Part shown: positions 26,743 through 37,159 of the stretch, piece by piece
Numbering within the stretch: the first letter of the stretch is position 1
Layout: every line of letters begins with the position of its first letter
Assembly (NCBI GenBank): GCA_026967495.1
Contig: CP114060.1
Span: 1,736,001 to 1,800,000 of the forward strand
DNA: 64,000 nt
Reading direction: 5' to 3'
From: Rouxiella badensis
Lineage (GTDB): Bacteria > Pseudomonadota > Gammaproteobacteria > Enterobacterales > Enterobacteriaceae
Notes under the pieces: model-generated
The model's input: the letters and a program-made list of their open reading frames with translations, nothing else
Told to the model about the DNA's origin: nothing
Databases searched by the model: none
Position numbers and translations under genes: made by a program

Positions 26743-27231
26743 TTGAGCACTCCTACTCACAACGATCACTCTCATGAAGAAGTTAGCGTAGAAGGTTTTG
26801 GTATTGGAGAAATACTTGAGCTGCTTCCGCACCGTTTTCCGTTCTTGCTGGTAGACCGTGTTGTTGAATACACGCCCCACAAAACGCTGCGTGCGATTAA
26901 AAATGTTTCTTTCAATGAGCCTTGCTTCCAGGGACATTTCCCGAGCAAACCCATTTTCCCTGGCGTTCTGATCCTTGAAGCCATGGCGCAGGCTACCGGC
27001 CTGCTGGCGTTTAAAAGCGTCGGTAGACTTGAGCCAGGCGAGCTTTACTACTTTGCTGGCATCGACAGTGCACGCTTTAAAAAACCAGTGGTTCCAGGCG
27101 ACACCATGGTTTTGGAAGTCGAGTTCAAGAAGACTCGTCGCGGTGTCACCTGGTTCACCGGCGTGGCGAAAGTCGATGGTGCCGTAGTATGTGAAGCCGA
27201 GATGATGTGCGCCCGTAGTCAGGAGAAATAA
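26743..27231 (+). CDS. fabZ: 3-hydroxyacyl-ACP dehydratase FabZ
   Basis: FabZ dehydrates 3-hydroxyacyl-ACP in fatty-acid elongation and competes with LpxA for the same substrate. The hot-dog motif NEPCFQGHFPSKPIFPGVLILEAMAQ holds the catalytic His and Glu. I choose the TTG at 26743 (LSTPTHNDHSHEEV, about 162 residues) because AGGACGAG lies just upstream; ATGs at 26659 and 26710 give longer, unconserved extensions. Even so, the N-terminus is some 10 residues longer and more acidic/His-rich than in E. coli. fabZ-lpxA-lpxB-rnhB-dnaE-accA form a tight run. Confidence 0.92.
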   Translation: MSTPTHNDHSHEEVSVEGFGIGEILELLPHRFPFLLVDRVVEYTPHKTLRAIKNVSFNEPCFQGHFPSKPIFPGVLILEAMAQATGLLAFKSVGRLEPGELYYFAGIDSARFKKPVVPGDTMVLEVEFKKTRRGVTWFTGVAKVDGAVVCEAEMMCARSQEK

Positions 27232-27234
27232 TCC

Positions 27235-28024
27235 GTGATTGATAAAACCGCCTTTATTCACCCTAGCGCTGTCGTTGAAGAGGGTGCTGTTATTGGTGCA
27301 GGCGTTCATATCGGGCCTTTCTGCTATATCGGCTCTCAGGTCGAAATTGGCGAGGGCACCGAGTCTCAAGTCACATGTGGTGGTGAATGGCGTGACCAAA
27401 ATTGGTCGCGACAACCGTATTTTTCAGTTCGTTTCCATCGGTGAAATCAACCAGGATCTGAAATATGCCGGTGAACCTACACGTGTTGAAGTGGGCGATC
27501 GCAACAATATTCGTGAGAGCGTCACCATTCACCGTGGTACCGTTCAAGGCGGCGGGCTGACTAAAGTAGGCAGCGATAACCTGCTGATGGTCAATGCCCA
27601 TATTGCTCATGACTGCATCGTCGGCAATCGTTGTATTCTTGCTAATAATGCGACCTTGGGCGGTCACGTTCAGGTTGACGACTTTGCCATCATCGGTGGC
27701 ATGACCGCCGTGCACCAGTGGTGCATCATTGGTGCACACGTCATGGTTGGCGGCTGTTCCGGCGTTGCTCAGGACGTACCTCCTTTTGTTATCGCTCAAG
27801 GAAACCACGCGACGCCGTTCGGTATCAATATCGAAGGGTTGAAACGTCGTGGTTTTGACAAGCCTTCTCTTCACGCGATTCGTAACGCCTATAAGGTATT
27901 GTATCGCAGCGGTAAAACGCTTGAAGAGTCGCAGCCGGAAATTGCAGCTATTGCTGCGGAGTTCCCGGCAGTGCAGCCGTTCAGCGACTTCTTTGCCCGC
28001 TCCACGCGCGGCATCATTCGTTAA
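27235..28024 (+). CDS. lpxA: UDP-N-acetylglucosamine acyltransferase LpxA, one-base frameshift as sequenced
   Basis: LpxA starts lipid A synthesis by moving 3-hydroxymyristate from ACP to UDP-GlcNAc. The gene begins with GTG at 27235 (MIDKTAFIHPSAVVEEGAVIGAG). The frame changes at about 27364, where one extra T turns GAGCTCAAG into GAGTCTCAAG. After it the sequence continues LKSHVVVNGVTKIGRDNRIFQF to the stop at 28024 without a gap relative to E. coli. The catalytic His is in NAHIAHDCIVG. Because lpxA is normally essential, this is almost certainly a sequence error. The beta-helix and C-terminal helical domain are complete after correction (262 residues). Confidence 0.92.
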
Positions 28025-28096
28025 CAGAGCACCGTTAATTAAAGAAACGCTCATCACGGCGAGCTGATTTAGCAGCACAACTGGATTTAAGAAAAA

Positions 28097-29245
28097 ATGG
28101 AAAAGCCCGTTCTGACAATCGGCCTGGTTGCCGGCGAAACATCCGGCGATATTCTGGGGGCGGGCTTGATCCGGGCTCTGAAGGGCCACTATCCTGATGC
28201 GCGCTTTGTGGGGGTCGCTGGCCCTCTAATGCAGGCAGAAGGTTGTGAAGCCTGGTTCGAAATGGAAGAGCTTGCAGTGATGGGCGTGGTAGAAGTGCTT
28301 GGGCGTCTGCCACGCCTGTTAGAAATCGGCAATGAGCTGACGCGACGCTTTGCCGAGCTTAAACCTGATGTGTTTGTCGGCATCGATGCGCCTGATTTCA
28401 ATCTCAGGCTCGAAGCCCGCCTCAAAAAGCGCGGTTTGCGCACTATTCACTATGTCAGCCCGTCGGTCTGGGCCTGGCGACAAAAACGCGTTTTCAAAAT
28501 TGGTAAAGCCACCGACATGGTGCTGGCGTTCTTGCCTTTTGAAAAAGCGTTTTATGACAAATTTAATGTCCCATGCCGTTTTATCGGCCACACGATGGCA
28601 GACTCGATCCCGTTGGATCCTGACAAACAGCTGGCGCGTGAGACTTTAGGTATTCCTCGTGACGTACACTGTCTGGCGTTGCTGCCGGGAAGCCGTCATG
28701 CCGAGGTAGAAATGCTGAGCGCCGATTTCCTGAAAACGGCGCTGCAATTGCGACAAACTTACCCTGATTTGCACATCGTCGTGCCGCTGGTTAACGCCAA
28801 ACGCCGTGAACAGTTCGAGCGTATCAAGGCCGAGATTGCCCCTGATTTACCGGCACACCTGCTCGATGGGCAGGCACGCAATGCGATGATAGCCAGCGAC
28901 GCAGCCCTGCTGGCATCCGGCACCGCGGCGCTGGAATGCATGCTGGCCAAGTGTCCGATGGTGGTCGGTTATCGAATGAAGCCGTTTACCTTTTGGCTGG
29001 CCAAGCGTCTGGTAAAAACGCCTTACGTATCTTTGCCTAACCTGTTGGCCGGTCGTGAAATCGTGACCGAACTGCTGCAGGAAGAGTGCGTACCTGACAA
29101 ACTTTCGGCTGCACTGCTGCCGCTGCTGGCGGGCGGTGAGAAGAGCCACCAGTTGAAACAAACTTTCCTGACGCTGCATGAAAGCATTCGTCGCGATGCC
29201 GACGAGCAGGCGGCGCAGGCGGTGATGGAGTTGGCAAGAAAATGA
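28097..29245 (+). CDS. lpxB: Lipid-A-disaccharide synthase LpxB
   Basis: LpxB (GT19 family) condenses UDP-2,3-diacylglucosamine with lipid X to give the lipid A disaccharide at the inner membrane. It has 382 residues. Conserved stretches are LVAGETSGDILGAGLIRAL at the N-terminus, YVSPSVWAWRQKR, LLPGSRHAEVEML and the nucleotide-binding SGTAALECMLAKCPMVVGYR. It overlaps rnhB by 4 bases (ATGA-type), the usual arrangement. Confidence 0.97.
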   Translation: MEKPVLTIGLVAGETSGDILGAGLIRALKGHYPDARFVGVAGPLMQAEGCEAWFEMEELAVMGVVEVLGRLPRLLEIGNELTRRFAELKPDVFVGIDAPDFNLRLEARLKKRGLRTIHYVSPSVWAWRQKRVFKIGKATDMVLAFLPFEKAFYDKFNVPCRFIGHTMADSIPLDPDKQLARETLGIPRDVHCLALLPGSRHAEVEMLSADFLKTALQLRQTYPDLHIVVPLVNAKRREQFERIKAEIAPDLPAHLLDGQARNAMIASDAALLASGTAALECMLAKCPMVVGYRMKPFTFWLAKRLVKTPYVSLPNLLAGREIVTELLQEECVPDKLSAALLPLLAGGEKSHQLKQTFLTLHESIRRDADEQAAQAVMELARK

Positions 29246-29849
29246 CAGACATTTTTGTATACCCGCAGGCGAATCTCATCGCCGGCGTGGACGAAGTCGG
29301 ACGCGGCCCTCTGGTTGGTGCCGTGGTAACCGCCGCGGTCATTCTGGACTCGTCAAAACCGATTGCCGGTCTGGCCGATTCAAAAAACTCAGCGAAAAGC
29401 GCCGTGAATTTCTGTTTGAAGAAATCAAGGAAAAGGCGCTGGCCTGGAGCCTTGGCCGCGCTGAGCCAGAAGAGATTGATGCGCTCAACATCCTGCATGC
29501 CACCATGCTGGCAATGCAACGCGCCGTGGCGGGATTAGGTATCGCGCCTGAATTCGTCCTGATCGACGGCAACCGTTGCCCGAAACTGCCAATGCCTTCG
29601 CAGGCGGTGGTAAAAGGCGATAGCCGTGTTGCAGAAATCAGTGCGGCGTCTATATTGGCTAAGGTTACTCGCGACCGTGAAATGGTTGAGCTGGATAGGG
29701 AATTCCCTGAGTATGGCTTTGCCAAACACAAGGGCTATCCAACGGCGGCGCATCTCGAACAGCTGGCACGCCTGGGCGCGACCACTCACCACAGGCGCAG
29801 TTTTGCCCCTGTCCGACGTGCGTTGGAAGATGCGCTACTGTCGCGTTAA
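29242..29849 (+). CDS. rnhB: Ribonuclease HII, one-base frameshift as sequenced
   Basis: RNase HII cleaves RNA in RNA-DNA hybrids and removes misincorporated ribonucleotides. The N-terminus NLIAGVDEVGRGPLVGAVVTAAV carries the catalytic Asp-Glu pair. At the A-run 29382-29387 one base is missing: with it restored, DSKKLSEKRREFLFEEI continues to LIDGNRCPKLP, ISAASILAKVTRDREM and FAKHKGYPTAAHLEQL, ending at 29849. The total is about 203 residues, normal for the family. It is embedded in the lpxB-rnhB-dnaE run. Confidence 0.92.
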
Positions 29850-29915
29850 GCGGCCGTCGTATAGACCGATAACACCGTTTTTTCACAGCAACTCTTAGAT
29901 TTCTGGTAACTGAAT

Positions 29916-32900
29916 ATGGCCGAACCTCGTTTTATTCATCTGCGCGTGCACAGTGACTATTCCATGGTTGATGGATTAGCCAAGGTTGGCCCGTTGGTGA
30001 AACGAGCGGCTGCTCTCGGCATGCCTGCGCTGGGTATCACCGATTTCACCAACCTCTGCGGGCTGGTGAAATTTTATGGCTCGGCGCACGGCGCCGGGAT
30101 TAAGCCGCTGATTGGCGCCGATTTTAACGTACACAGCGACATGCTGGGCGATGAGTTAGCCCAGCTCACCGTGTTGGCGATGAACAATCAAGGCTACCAA
30201 AACCTGACGCTGCTGATTTCCAGAGCTTACCAGCGCGGCTATGGCGCGGCAGGTCCGATTATCGAGCGTGAATGGCTGGCAGAGCTTAACGAAGGCCTGC
30301 TGCTGCTTTCTGGCGCGCGTCACGGCGATATCGGCAAATTCCTGAGCCGTTCTAATCAACCGCAGGTTGAGCAATGCGTTGAGTTTTATCAGCAATACTT
30401 CCCAAATCGCTACTATCTCGAGCTGATCCGCACCGGCCGTCCTGATGAAGAAAACTATCTTCACGCCGCAGTCGCGCTGGCGGGCGAGACCGGCTTGCCG
30501 GTGGTTGCCACTAATGACGTACGTTTTCTGGTAGAGAGCGACTTCGACGCGCATGAAATTCGCGTGGCTATCCACGACGGTTTCACCCTTGATGATCCTA
30601 AGCGTCCCAGGAATTACACCGCGCAGCAGTATATGCGCAGCGAAGAAGAGATGTGCGAGCTGTTTGCCGACATCCCCGAGGCGTTGCAGAACAGCGTCGA
30701 GATTGCGAAACGCTGTAACGTTACCATTCGCCTAGGCGAATACTTCCTGCCGCAGTTCCCGACCGGGGATATGTCGACGGAAGACTTCCTGGTAGTGTGC
30801 TCGAAAAAGGGACTCGAGGAGCGTCTCGAGTTCCTGTTCCCTGATCCGGCGGTGAGAGCCGAGCGTCGCCCGGAGTATGACGAGCGTCTCGACGTCGAGC
30901 TGCGCGTAATCAACCAGATGGGCTTCCCGGGCTACTTCCTGATAGTGATGGAGTTCATCCAGTGGTCCAAGGATAACGGCGTGCCGGTGGGTCCTGGCCG
31001 TGGTTCCGGTGCAGGTTCACTGGTCGCGTATGCGCTGAAAATCACCGACCTCGATCCGCTGGAATTTGACCTGCTGTTCGAACGCTTCCTGAACCCTGAG
31101 CGTGTTTCGATGCCTGACTTTGACGTCGACTTCTGCATGGAAAAACGCGATCTGGTGATCGAACACGTTGCCGAAATGTACGGACGTGAAGCGGTATCAC
31201 AGATAATCACCTTCGGTACCATGGCGGCCAAAGCGGTAATCCGCGACGTAGGCCGTGTACTGGGTCATCCATACGGTTTTGTGGATCGTATTTCAAAACT
31301 GGTACCGCCGGATCCAGGCATGACGCTCGAGAAAGCCTTCGCAGCAGAGCCACAGCTGCCTGAGATTTATGAGGCCGACGAAGAAGTCAAAGCCCTGATC
31401 GACATGGCGCGCAAGCTCGAAGGTGTGACGCGTAATGCCGGTAAACACGCAGGCGGTGTCGTTATCGCCCCGACCAAGATCACTGATTTTGCGCCGCTGT
31501 ACTGCGACGCAGAGGGCAACAACCCGGTTACTCAGTTCGACAAGAATGACGTGGAATATGCCGGGCTGGTGAAATTTGACTTCCTTGGGCTGCGAACGCT
31601 GACTATCATCGACTGGGCGTTGAATATGATCAACGCGCGTCGTGCAAAAACAGGTCTTGAACCTCTTGATATTGCAGCGATTCCGTTAGACGATAAGAAA
31701 AGTTTCGACATGCTGCAACGCTCGGAAACTACCGCGGTTTTCCAGCTCGAATCCCGCGGTATGAAGGACCTTATCAAGCGTCTGAAGCCCGACAGCTTTG
31801 AAGACATGATTGCCCTGGTGGCACTGTTCCGTCCCGGCCCGCTGCAGTCGGGCATGGTAGACAACTTTATCGACCGTAAACACGGGCGCGAAGAGCTGTC
31901 TTACCCGGACATTCAGTGGCAGCACGAATCCCTGAAGCCGGTACTTGAGCCGACCTATGGCATCATCTTGTATCAGGAACAGGTGATGCAGATTGCCCAG
32001 GTGCTGGCCGGTTACTCGCTCGGCGGTGCAGACATGCTGCGTCGTGCGATGGGTAAAAAATCCGGTCGAGATGGCCAAGCAGCGCGGCGGTTTTGAAGAC
32101 GGCGCTAAATCACGCGGTATCGACGGCGAACTGGCGGTGAAAATCTTCGATCTGGTAGAGAAATTTGCTGGTTATGGATTTAACAAATCGCACTCCGCTG
32201 CCTATGCCCTGGTCTCGTATCAGACGCTGTGGTTAAAAGCGCACTATCCGGCAGAATTCATGGCGGCGGTAATGACGGCCGATATGGATAACACCGATAA
32301 AGTGGTGGGGTTAGTCGACGAATGTTGGCGAATGGGGCTTAAAATTCTGCCTCCGGACATCAACAGCGGCCTCTACCACTTCCACGTCAACGACGACGGG
32401 GAAATTGTTTACGGCATCGGCGCTATCAAAGGCGTGGGTGAAGGGCCAATTGAAGCTATCATTGAAGCTCGCAATCAGGGCGGCTATTTTAAAGAGCTGT
32501 TTGATCTCTGTGCACGTTCGGACACTAAAAAGCTCAATCGCCGCATTTTAGAGAAACTGATCATGTCCGGGGCGTTTGACCGTCTCGGACCGCACCGCGC
32601 CGCATTGATGCACTCGTTGGGCGATGCGCTGAAGGCCGCAGATCAACACGCCAAGGCCGAGGCTATCGGTCAGGCTGACATGTTCGGCGTACTGGCTGAA
32701 GAGCCGGAGCAGGTCGAGAAGTCTTATGCCAGTGTTACGCCCTGGCAAGAACAAAAGGTATTGGACGGTGAACGCGAGACTCTGGGACTGTATCTGACCG
32801 GACATCCGATCACCCAGTACCTGAAAGAAATCGAGCGTTATGGCGGTGGCCAGCGCCTGAAAGATATGCACCCGACAGAACGGGGAAAAATGACCATCGC

Positions 32901-33396
32901 AGTCGGTTTGGTTGTGGCTGCGAAGGTGATGATGACCAAGCGGGGTAACCGCATTGGCATTTGTACGTTGGACGACCGGTCAGGCCGTCTTGAAGTGATG
33001 TTGTTTACCGAAGCCTTGGAAAAATTTCAGCATTTGTTGGAAAAAGACCGTATCCTGATAGCGACGGGACAGGTCAGCTTTGATGACTTCAACGGCGGGC
33101 TTAAAATGATGGCCCGTGATTTAATGGACATCAGTGAAGCGCGTGAAAAATACGCTCGTGGTCTTGCTATATCGCTGACTGACAGGCAAATTGATGACCA
33201 GCTTTTGAACCGTCTGCGCGAATCGTTGGAACCTCATCGATCGGGGACGATACCAGTTCATCTGTATTATCAACGAGAAAACGCTCGGGCACGGCTCAGA
33301 TTTGGTGCAACATGGCGTGTTACGCCAACCGATCGTCTGTTGCTTGATTTACGTTCTCTGGTAGGTACTGAACAGGTTGAACTGGAATTTGACTAA
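29916..33396 (+). CDS. dnaE: DNA polymerase III alpha subunit DnaE, frameshifted near codon 716 as sequenced
   Basis: DnaE is the replicative DNA polymerase catalytic subunit and is essential. The N-terminal PHP domain (FIHLRVHSDYSMVDGLAKVGPL) is followed by the palm with catalytic aspartates in MPDFDVDFCMEKRD, then fingers, the tandem helix-hairpin-helix region, the beta-clamp and OB-fold parts, and the C-terminal tau-binding domain. The frame breaks at the A-run 32055-32060: two A residues appear lost, and restoring them gives AMGKKNPVEMAKQRGGF, matching the E. coli GKKKPEEMAKQ. The corrected length is about 1160 residues. It is followed by accA after 12 bp. Confidence 0.95.
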
Positions 33397-33408
33397 AATA
33401 GGAATGCT

Positions 33409-34368
33409 ATGAGTCTGAATTTTCTTGATTTTGAACAGCCGATTGCGGAGCTGGAAGCGAAAATTGACTCGCTGACTGCAGTCAGTCGTCAAGACGAAAA
33501 ATTAGATATTAATCTGGACGAAGAAGTGGGGCGCCTTCGCGAGAAAAGCGTCGAACTGACTCGTAAAATTTTCTCAGATTTGGGTGCCTGGCAGATTGCG
33601 CAGTTGGCTCGCCATCCGCGTCGTCCTTACACTCTTGACTACATCAAGCACATCTTTACTGATTTTGATGAACTTGCGGGCGATCGCGCGTTTGCCGACG
33701 ATAAAGCTATCGTAGGTGGGATTGCACGTTTGGGTGAGCGTGCCGTGATGATCATTGGTCATCAAAAAGGTCGTGAAACCAAAGAGAAGATCCGTCGTAA
33801 CTTCGGTATGCCAGCTCCAGAAGGCTATCGCAAGGCGCTGCGTCTGATGGAAATGGCCGAACGCTTCAAACTGCCTATCATCACCTTCATCGACACCCCG
33901 GGTGCTTACCCAGGCGTTGGTGCTGAAGAACGTGGTCAGTCCGAAGCTATCGCTCGTAACCTGCGCGAAATGTCCCGTCTCAACGTACCGGTTATCTGTA
34001 CCGTTATCGGTGAAGGCGGTTCAGGTGGTGCATTGGCTATCGGCGTCGGTGACAAAGTCAACATGCTGCAATACAGCACCTACTCGGTGATTTCACCAGA
34101 AGGCTGTGCGTCAATTCTGTGGAAGAGCGCAGACAAGGCGCCGCTGGCAGCGGAAGCTATGGGCATCATCGCTTCACGTTTGAAAGAGCTGAAGCTGATC
34201 GACTCCGTGATCCCTGAACCACTGGGTGGCGCGCATCGTGACGTTCCTGCTATGGCCGCATCACTGCGTGCTCAGTTGGAAGCTGACCTCAGAGAACTCG
34301 ACGCGTTGAACACCGAAGAACTGCGTGACCGTCGTTATCAGCGACTGATGACTTACGGCTACTGCTAA
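33409..34368 (+). CDS. accA: Acetyl-CoA carboxylase carboxyltransferase subunit alpha
   Basis: AccA with AccD transfers the carboxyl group from biotin to acetyl-CoA, making malonyl-CoA in the first committed step of fatty-acid synthesis. It has 319 residues, identical in length to the E. coli protein. The carboxyltransferase core shows FIDTPGAYPGVGAEERGQSEAIARNL and the oxyanion-hole GEGGSGGALAIGVGD. It ends the rpsB-accA rightward block and is followed by an ERIC repeat and a terminator. Confidence 0.97.
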   Translation: MSLNFLDFEQPIAELEAKIDSLTAVSRQDEKLDINLDEEVGRLREKSVELTRKIFSDLGAWQIAQLARHPRRPYTLDYIKHIFTDFDELAGDRAFADDKAIVGGIARLGERAVMIIGHQKGRETKEKIRRNFGMPAPEGYRKALRLMEMAERFKLPIITFIDTPGAYPGVGAEERGQSEAIARNLREMSRLNVPVICTVIGEGGSGGALAIGVGDKVNMLQYSTYSVISPEGCASILWKSADKAPLAAEAMGIIASRLKELKLIDSVIPEPLGGAHRDVPAMAASLRAQLEADLRELDALNTEELRDRRYQRLMTYGYC

Positions 34369-34379
34369 TATCCTTCAGT

Positions 34380-34491
34380 CTTCGCGATGTAGGGGATTGG
34401 CTGCGTCTGCTCACCCCAGTCACTTACTCAGGTAAGTTTCTGGGGATTCGTGACGTTGCCGCCGACTTACATCACGGATACTGTGGATATT
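34380..34491. repeat. ERIC (enterobacterial repetitive intergenic consensus) element
   Basis: The core GCTCACCCCAGTCACTTAC, then GTAAGT, then CTGGGGATTC (34409-34449) matches the two inward arms used as the classic ERIC1R/ERIC2 sites. It forms the central palindrome CCCCAG...CTGGGG. The flanks (GGCTGCG before, GTTGCCGCC after) also fit the 127-bp ERIC consensus. It is placed in the accA-ldcC gap, downstream of a stop codon as ERIC elements usually are. The exact ends are uncertain. Confidence 0.85.
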
Positions 34492-34508
34492 TGCCAGGCA
34501 ATTAAAAT

Positions 34509-34543
34509 TTAAAGGGCAGTCTTAGGACTGCCCTTTTTTATTG
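34509..34543 (+). terminator. accA terminator
   Basis: AAAGGGCAGTC and GACTGCCCTTT form an 11-bp stem with loop TTAG, followed by TTTATT. It lies just after the ERIC element. Confidence 0.9.
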
Positions 34544-34599
34544 TCTCGAGGTGTTAGGGTCTATAACCTGTCTTTTAGGAAACCAGAAGGATTTGTCAG

Positions 34600-36751
34600 A
34601 TGAATATTCTCGCCATCATGCGCCCGGAAGGGGTTTACTATAAAGATGAGTCCCATCCGTGAACTGGATGCTGCCCTGAACGAGTTGGGCTTCAAGACGA
34701 TTTACCCGCGCGACAGAGCCGATTTGCTCAAGCTTATTGAAAGCAATGCGCGTATCTGTGGCGTTATTTTCGATTGGGATTTGCACAGTTCAGCGCTGTG
34801 TTCAGAAATTAACGAGCTGAATGAGTATCTTCCGCTCTATGCGTTTATCAATACCCACTCCACGATGGACGTTAGCGTACACGACATGCGCATGGTGCTG
34901 TACTTCTTCGAGTACGCGCTCAATGCCGCAGACGATATTGCTAAACGCATTCGACAGTATACCGATGAGTATATTGACCAGATTACCCCTCCGCTGACCA
35001 AGGCACTGTTTAATTACGTCGAGGAAGGGAAATATACTTTCTGTACTCCTGGCCATATGGCAGGGACTGCATTTCTAAAAAGTCCGGTCGGCACGCTGTT
35101 TTATGACTTCTTTGGTGCTAAAACGCTGAAGGCGGACGTCTCTATCTCGGTCACCGAACTGGGTTCTCTGCTCGACCACACCGGCCCACATCTCGAGGCC
35201 GAAGAGTATATCGCCCGCACCTTCGGCGCCGAGCAGAGCTATATCGTCACCAACGGTACATCGACCGCCAACAAGATTGTCGGCATGTACTCTGCGCCAG
35301 CGGGCAGCACGGTGCTGATAGACCGCAACTGCCATAAGTCACTGGCACACCTGATGATGATGACCAATATCATCCCAATCTATCTGCGCCCGCTGCGCAA
35401 TGCCTACGGAATTTTGGGCGGTATTCCCCAGCGAGAGTTCACCCGTGAGAGCATTGAGCAGAAGGTGGCGCAGACCGAAAATGCCACCTGGCCGGTGCAC
35501 GCGGTCATCACCAACTCAACCTATGATGGCCTGCTCTATAACACCGATTTTATCAAGCAGACGCTCGACGTGGCCTCTATCCACTTTGATTCCGCCTGGG
35601 TGCCTTACACCAATTTCCACCCGATCTATGCGGGGAAAAGCGGCATGAGCGGCGATCGAATCACGGGGAAAGTCATCTATGAAACGCAGTCGACCCACAA
35701 GCTGCTGGCGGCGTTTTCCCAGGCTTCGATGATTCACATTAAAGGGGATTATAACGAAAATACCTTTAATGAAGCCTACATGATGCACACGACCACGTCG
35801 CCAAACTATGGAATTGTGGCCTCTGCCGAAACCGCAGCGGCGATGCTGCGAGGCAACCCGGGCCGTCGTTTGATCAATCGGTCAGTGGAAAGGGCGCTCT
35901 ATTTCCGTAAAGAAATTCAGCGCCTGCGTGAAGAAATGGACGGCTGGTTCTATGATATCTGGCAGCCGGAAGGGATTGACGAGGCGGAATGCTGGCCGCT
36001 TAATCCGGATAACAACTGGCACGGTTTCGCCAACGCTGACCCGGACCATATGTATCTCGACCCTATCAAGGTCACCATCCTCACGCCGGGGATGGACGAA
36101 ACCGGCAAGCTAGAGGCAGAAGGCATTCCCGCCGCGTTGGTGGCTAAATACCTCGATGAGCGCGGCGTGGTGGTGGAGAAGACAGGTCCTTATAATTTGC
36201 TGTTCCTGTTTAGCATCGGCATCGATAAAACCAAGTCGATGAGCCTGATGCGAGGTCTCACCGACTTCAAACGCGCTTACGATCTCAATCTGCGGGTGAA
36301 GAATATGCTGCCGGATCTTTATGCCGAAGATCCTGATTTTTACCGTCATATGCGCATTCAGGATCTTGCTCAGGGGATCCACAAGCTGATCGTCGAACAC
36401 GATCTTCCTACGCTGATGCTCAAGGCTTTTGACGTGCTGCCGGAGATGAAAATGACGCCTTACGAGATGTTCCAGCATCAGGTACGAGGCAATATTGAAG
36501 AGTGTGAACTCGAACAGCTGGTGGGTAAGGTGTCGGCCAATATGATACTGCCTTATCCACCGGGGGTACCGGTGGTCATGCCGGGCGAGATGATTACGAC
36601 GGAAAGCCGCGCGGTGTTGGATTTCCTGCTGATGCTGTGTTCTATAGGTGAGCATTTCCCGGGCTTCGAGACCGATATCCACGGCGCGAAGCTGACCGAA
36701 GAGGGAAAATATCTCGTTAAGGTACTTAAACAAGAGGTGCTCGATGCTTAA
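34600..36751 (+). CDS. ldcC: Lysine decarboxylase LdcC, frameshifted near codon 17 as sequenced
   Basis: This is a PLP-dependent lysine decarboxylase of the constitutive LdcC type, making cadaverine. The true start is the ATG at 34600, giving MNILAIMRPEGVYYKDE. One extra T at about 34651 throws the frame; removing it gives DEPIRELDAALNELGF, as in the E. coli protein, and about 716 residues in total. Without correction, translation would have to start at the internal ATG 34646. The N-terminal wing domain, the PLP-lysine motif ETQSTHKLLAAFSQ, and the C-terminal substrate domain are present. Its stop overlaps the yaeR start by 8 bases. Confidence 0.93.
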
Positions 36752-37136
36752 TTTACGCCGGATCCATCACATCGCGATTATTGCCAGCGATTATGAGGTC
36801 AGCAAAAAGTTTTACTGTGAGGTACTCGGCTTGACGCTGCTTTCCGAGGTTTATCGCGAGGCGCGTGACTCATGGATGGCCAATCTAGCCATCGACGGGC
36901 ACTATCAAATTGAACTGTTCAGCTTTCCTTCGCCGCCAGCGCGCGTGAGTCGCCCCGAGGCCTGTGGCCTGCGTCATCTGGCGTTTAGCGTGGAAAATAT
37001 TGAGCAGTCTGTCGCGCATCTTCTGGCGGCGGGCGTAGCCTGTGAACCGGTGCGTATCGATGAGCACACCGGCAAGAAATTCACCTTCTTCGCCGATCCC
37101 GATAATCTGCCTTTAGAACTTTATGAAATCGATTAA
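36744..37136 (+). CDS. yaeR: VOC family protein YaeR (glyoxalase-like)
   Basis: This is a 130-residue vicinal-oxygen-chelate fold protein similar to lactoylglutathione lyases. Two beta-alpha-beta-beta-beta units are visible; candidate metal ligands are His in IHHIAIIASDY, Glu in QIELFSF, His in LRHLAFSVEN and Glu in LPLELYEID. Its substrate is unknown. It overlaps ldcC and precedes tilS, the E. coli order. Confidence 0.92.
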   Translation: MLNLRRIHHIAIIASDYEVSKKFYCEVLGLTLLSEVYREARDSWMANLAIDGHYQIELFSFPSPPARVSRPEACGLRHLAFSVENIEQSVAHLLAAGVACEPVRIDEHTGKKFTFFADPDNLPLELYEID

Positions 37137-37159
37137 GTTTGCCTACAGCGCGGCCAGCC

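Noticed and set aside
32040..32100. Programmed ribosomal frameshift in dnaE at the A-run
   Set aside because: Programmed frameshifting is known in dnaX, not dnaE. Restoring two A residues gives an exact family match, and similar breaks occur in many unrelated genes here, so an error is simpler.
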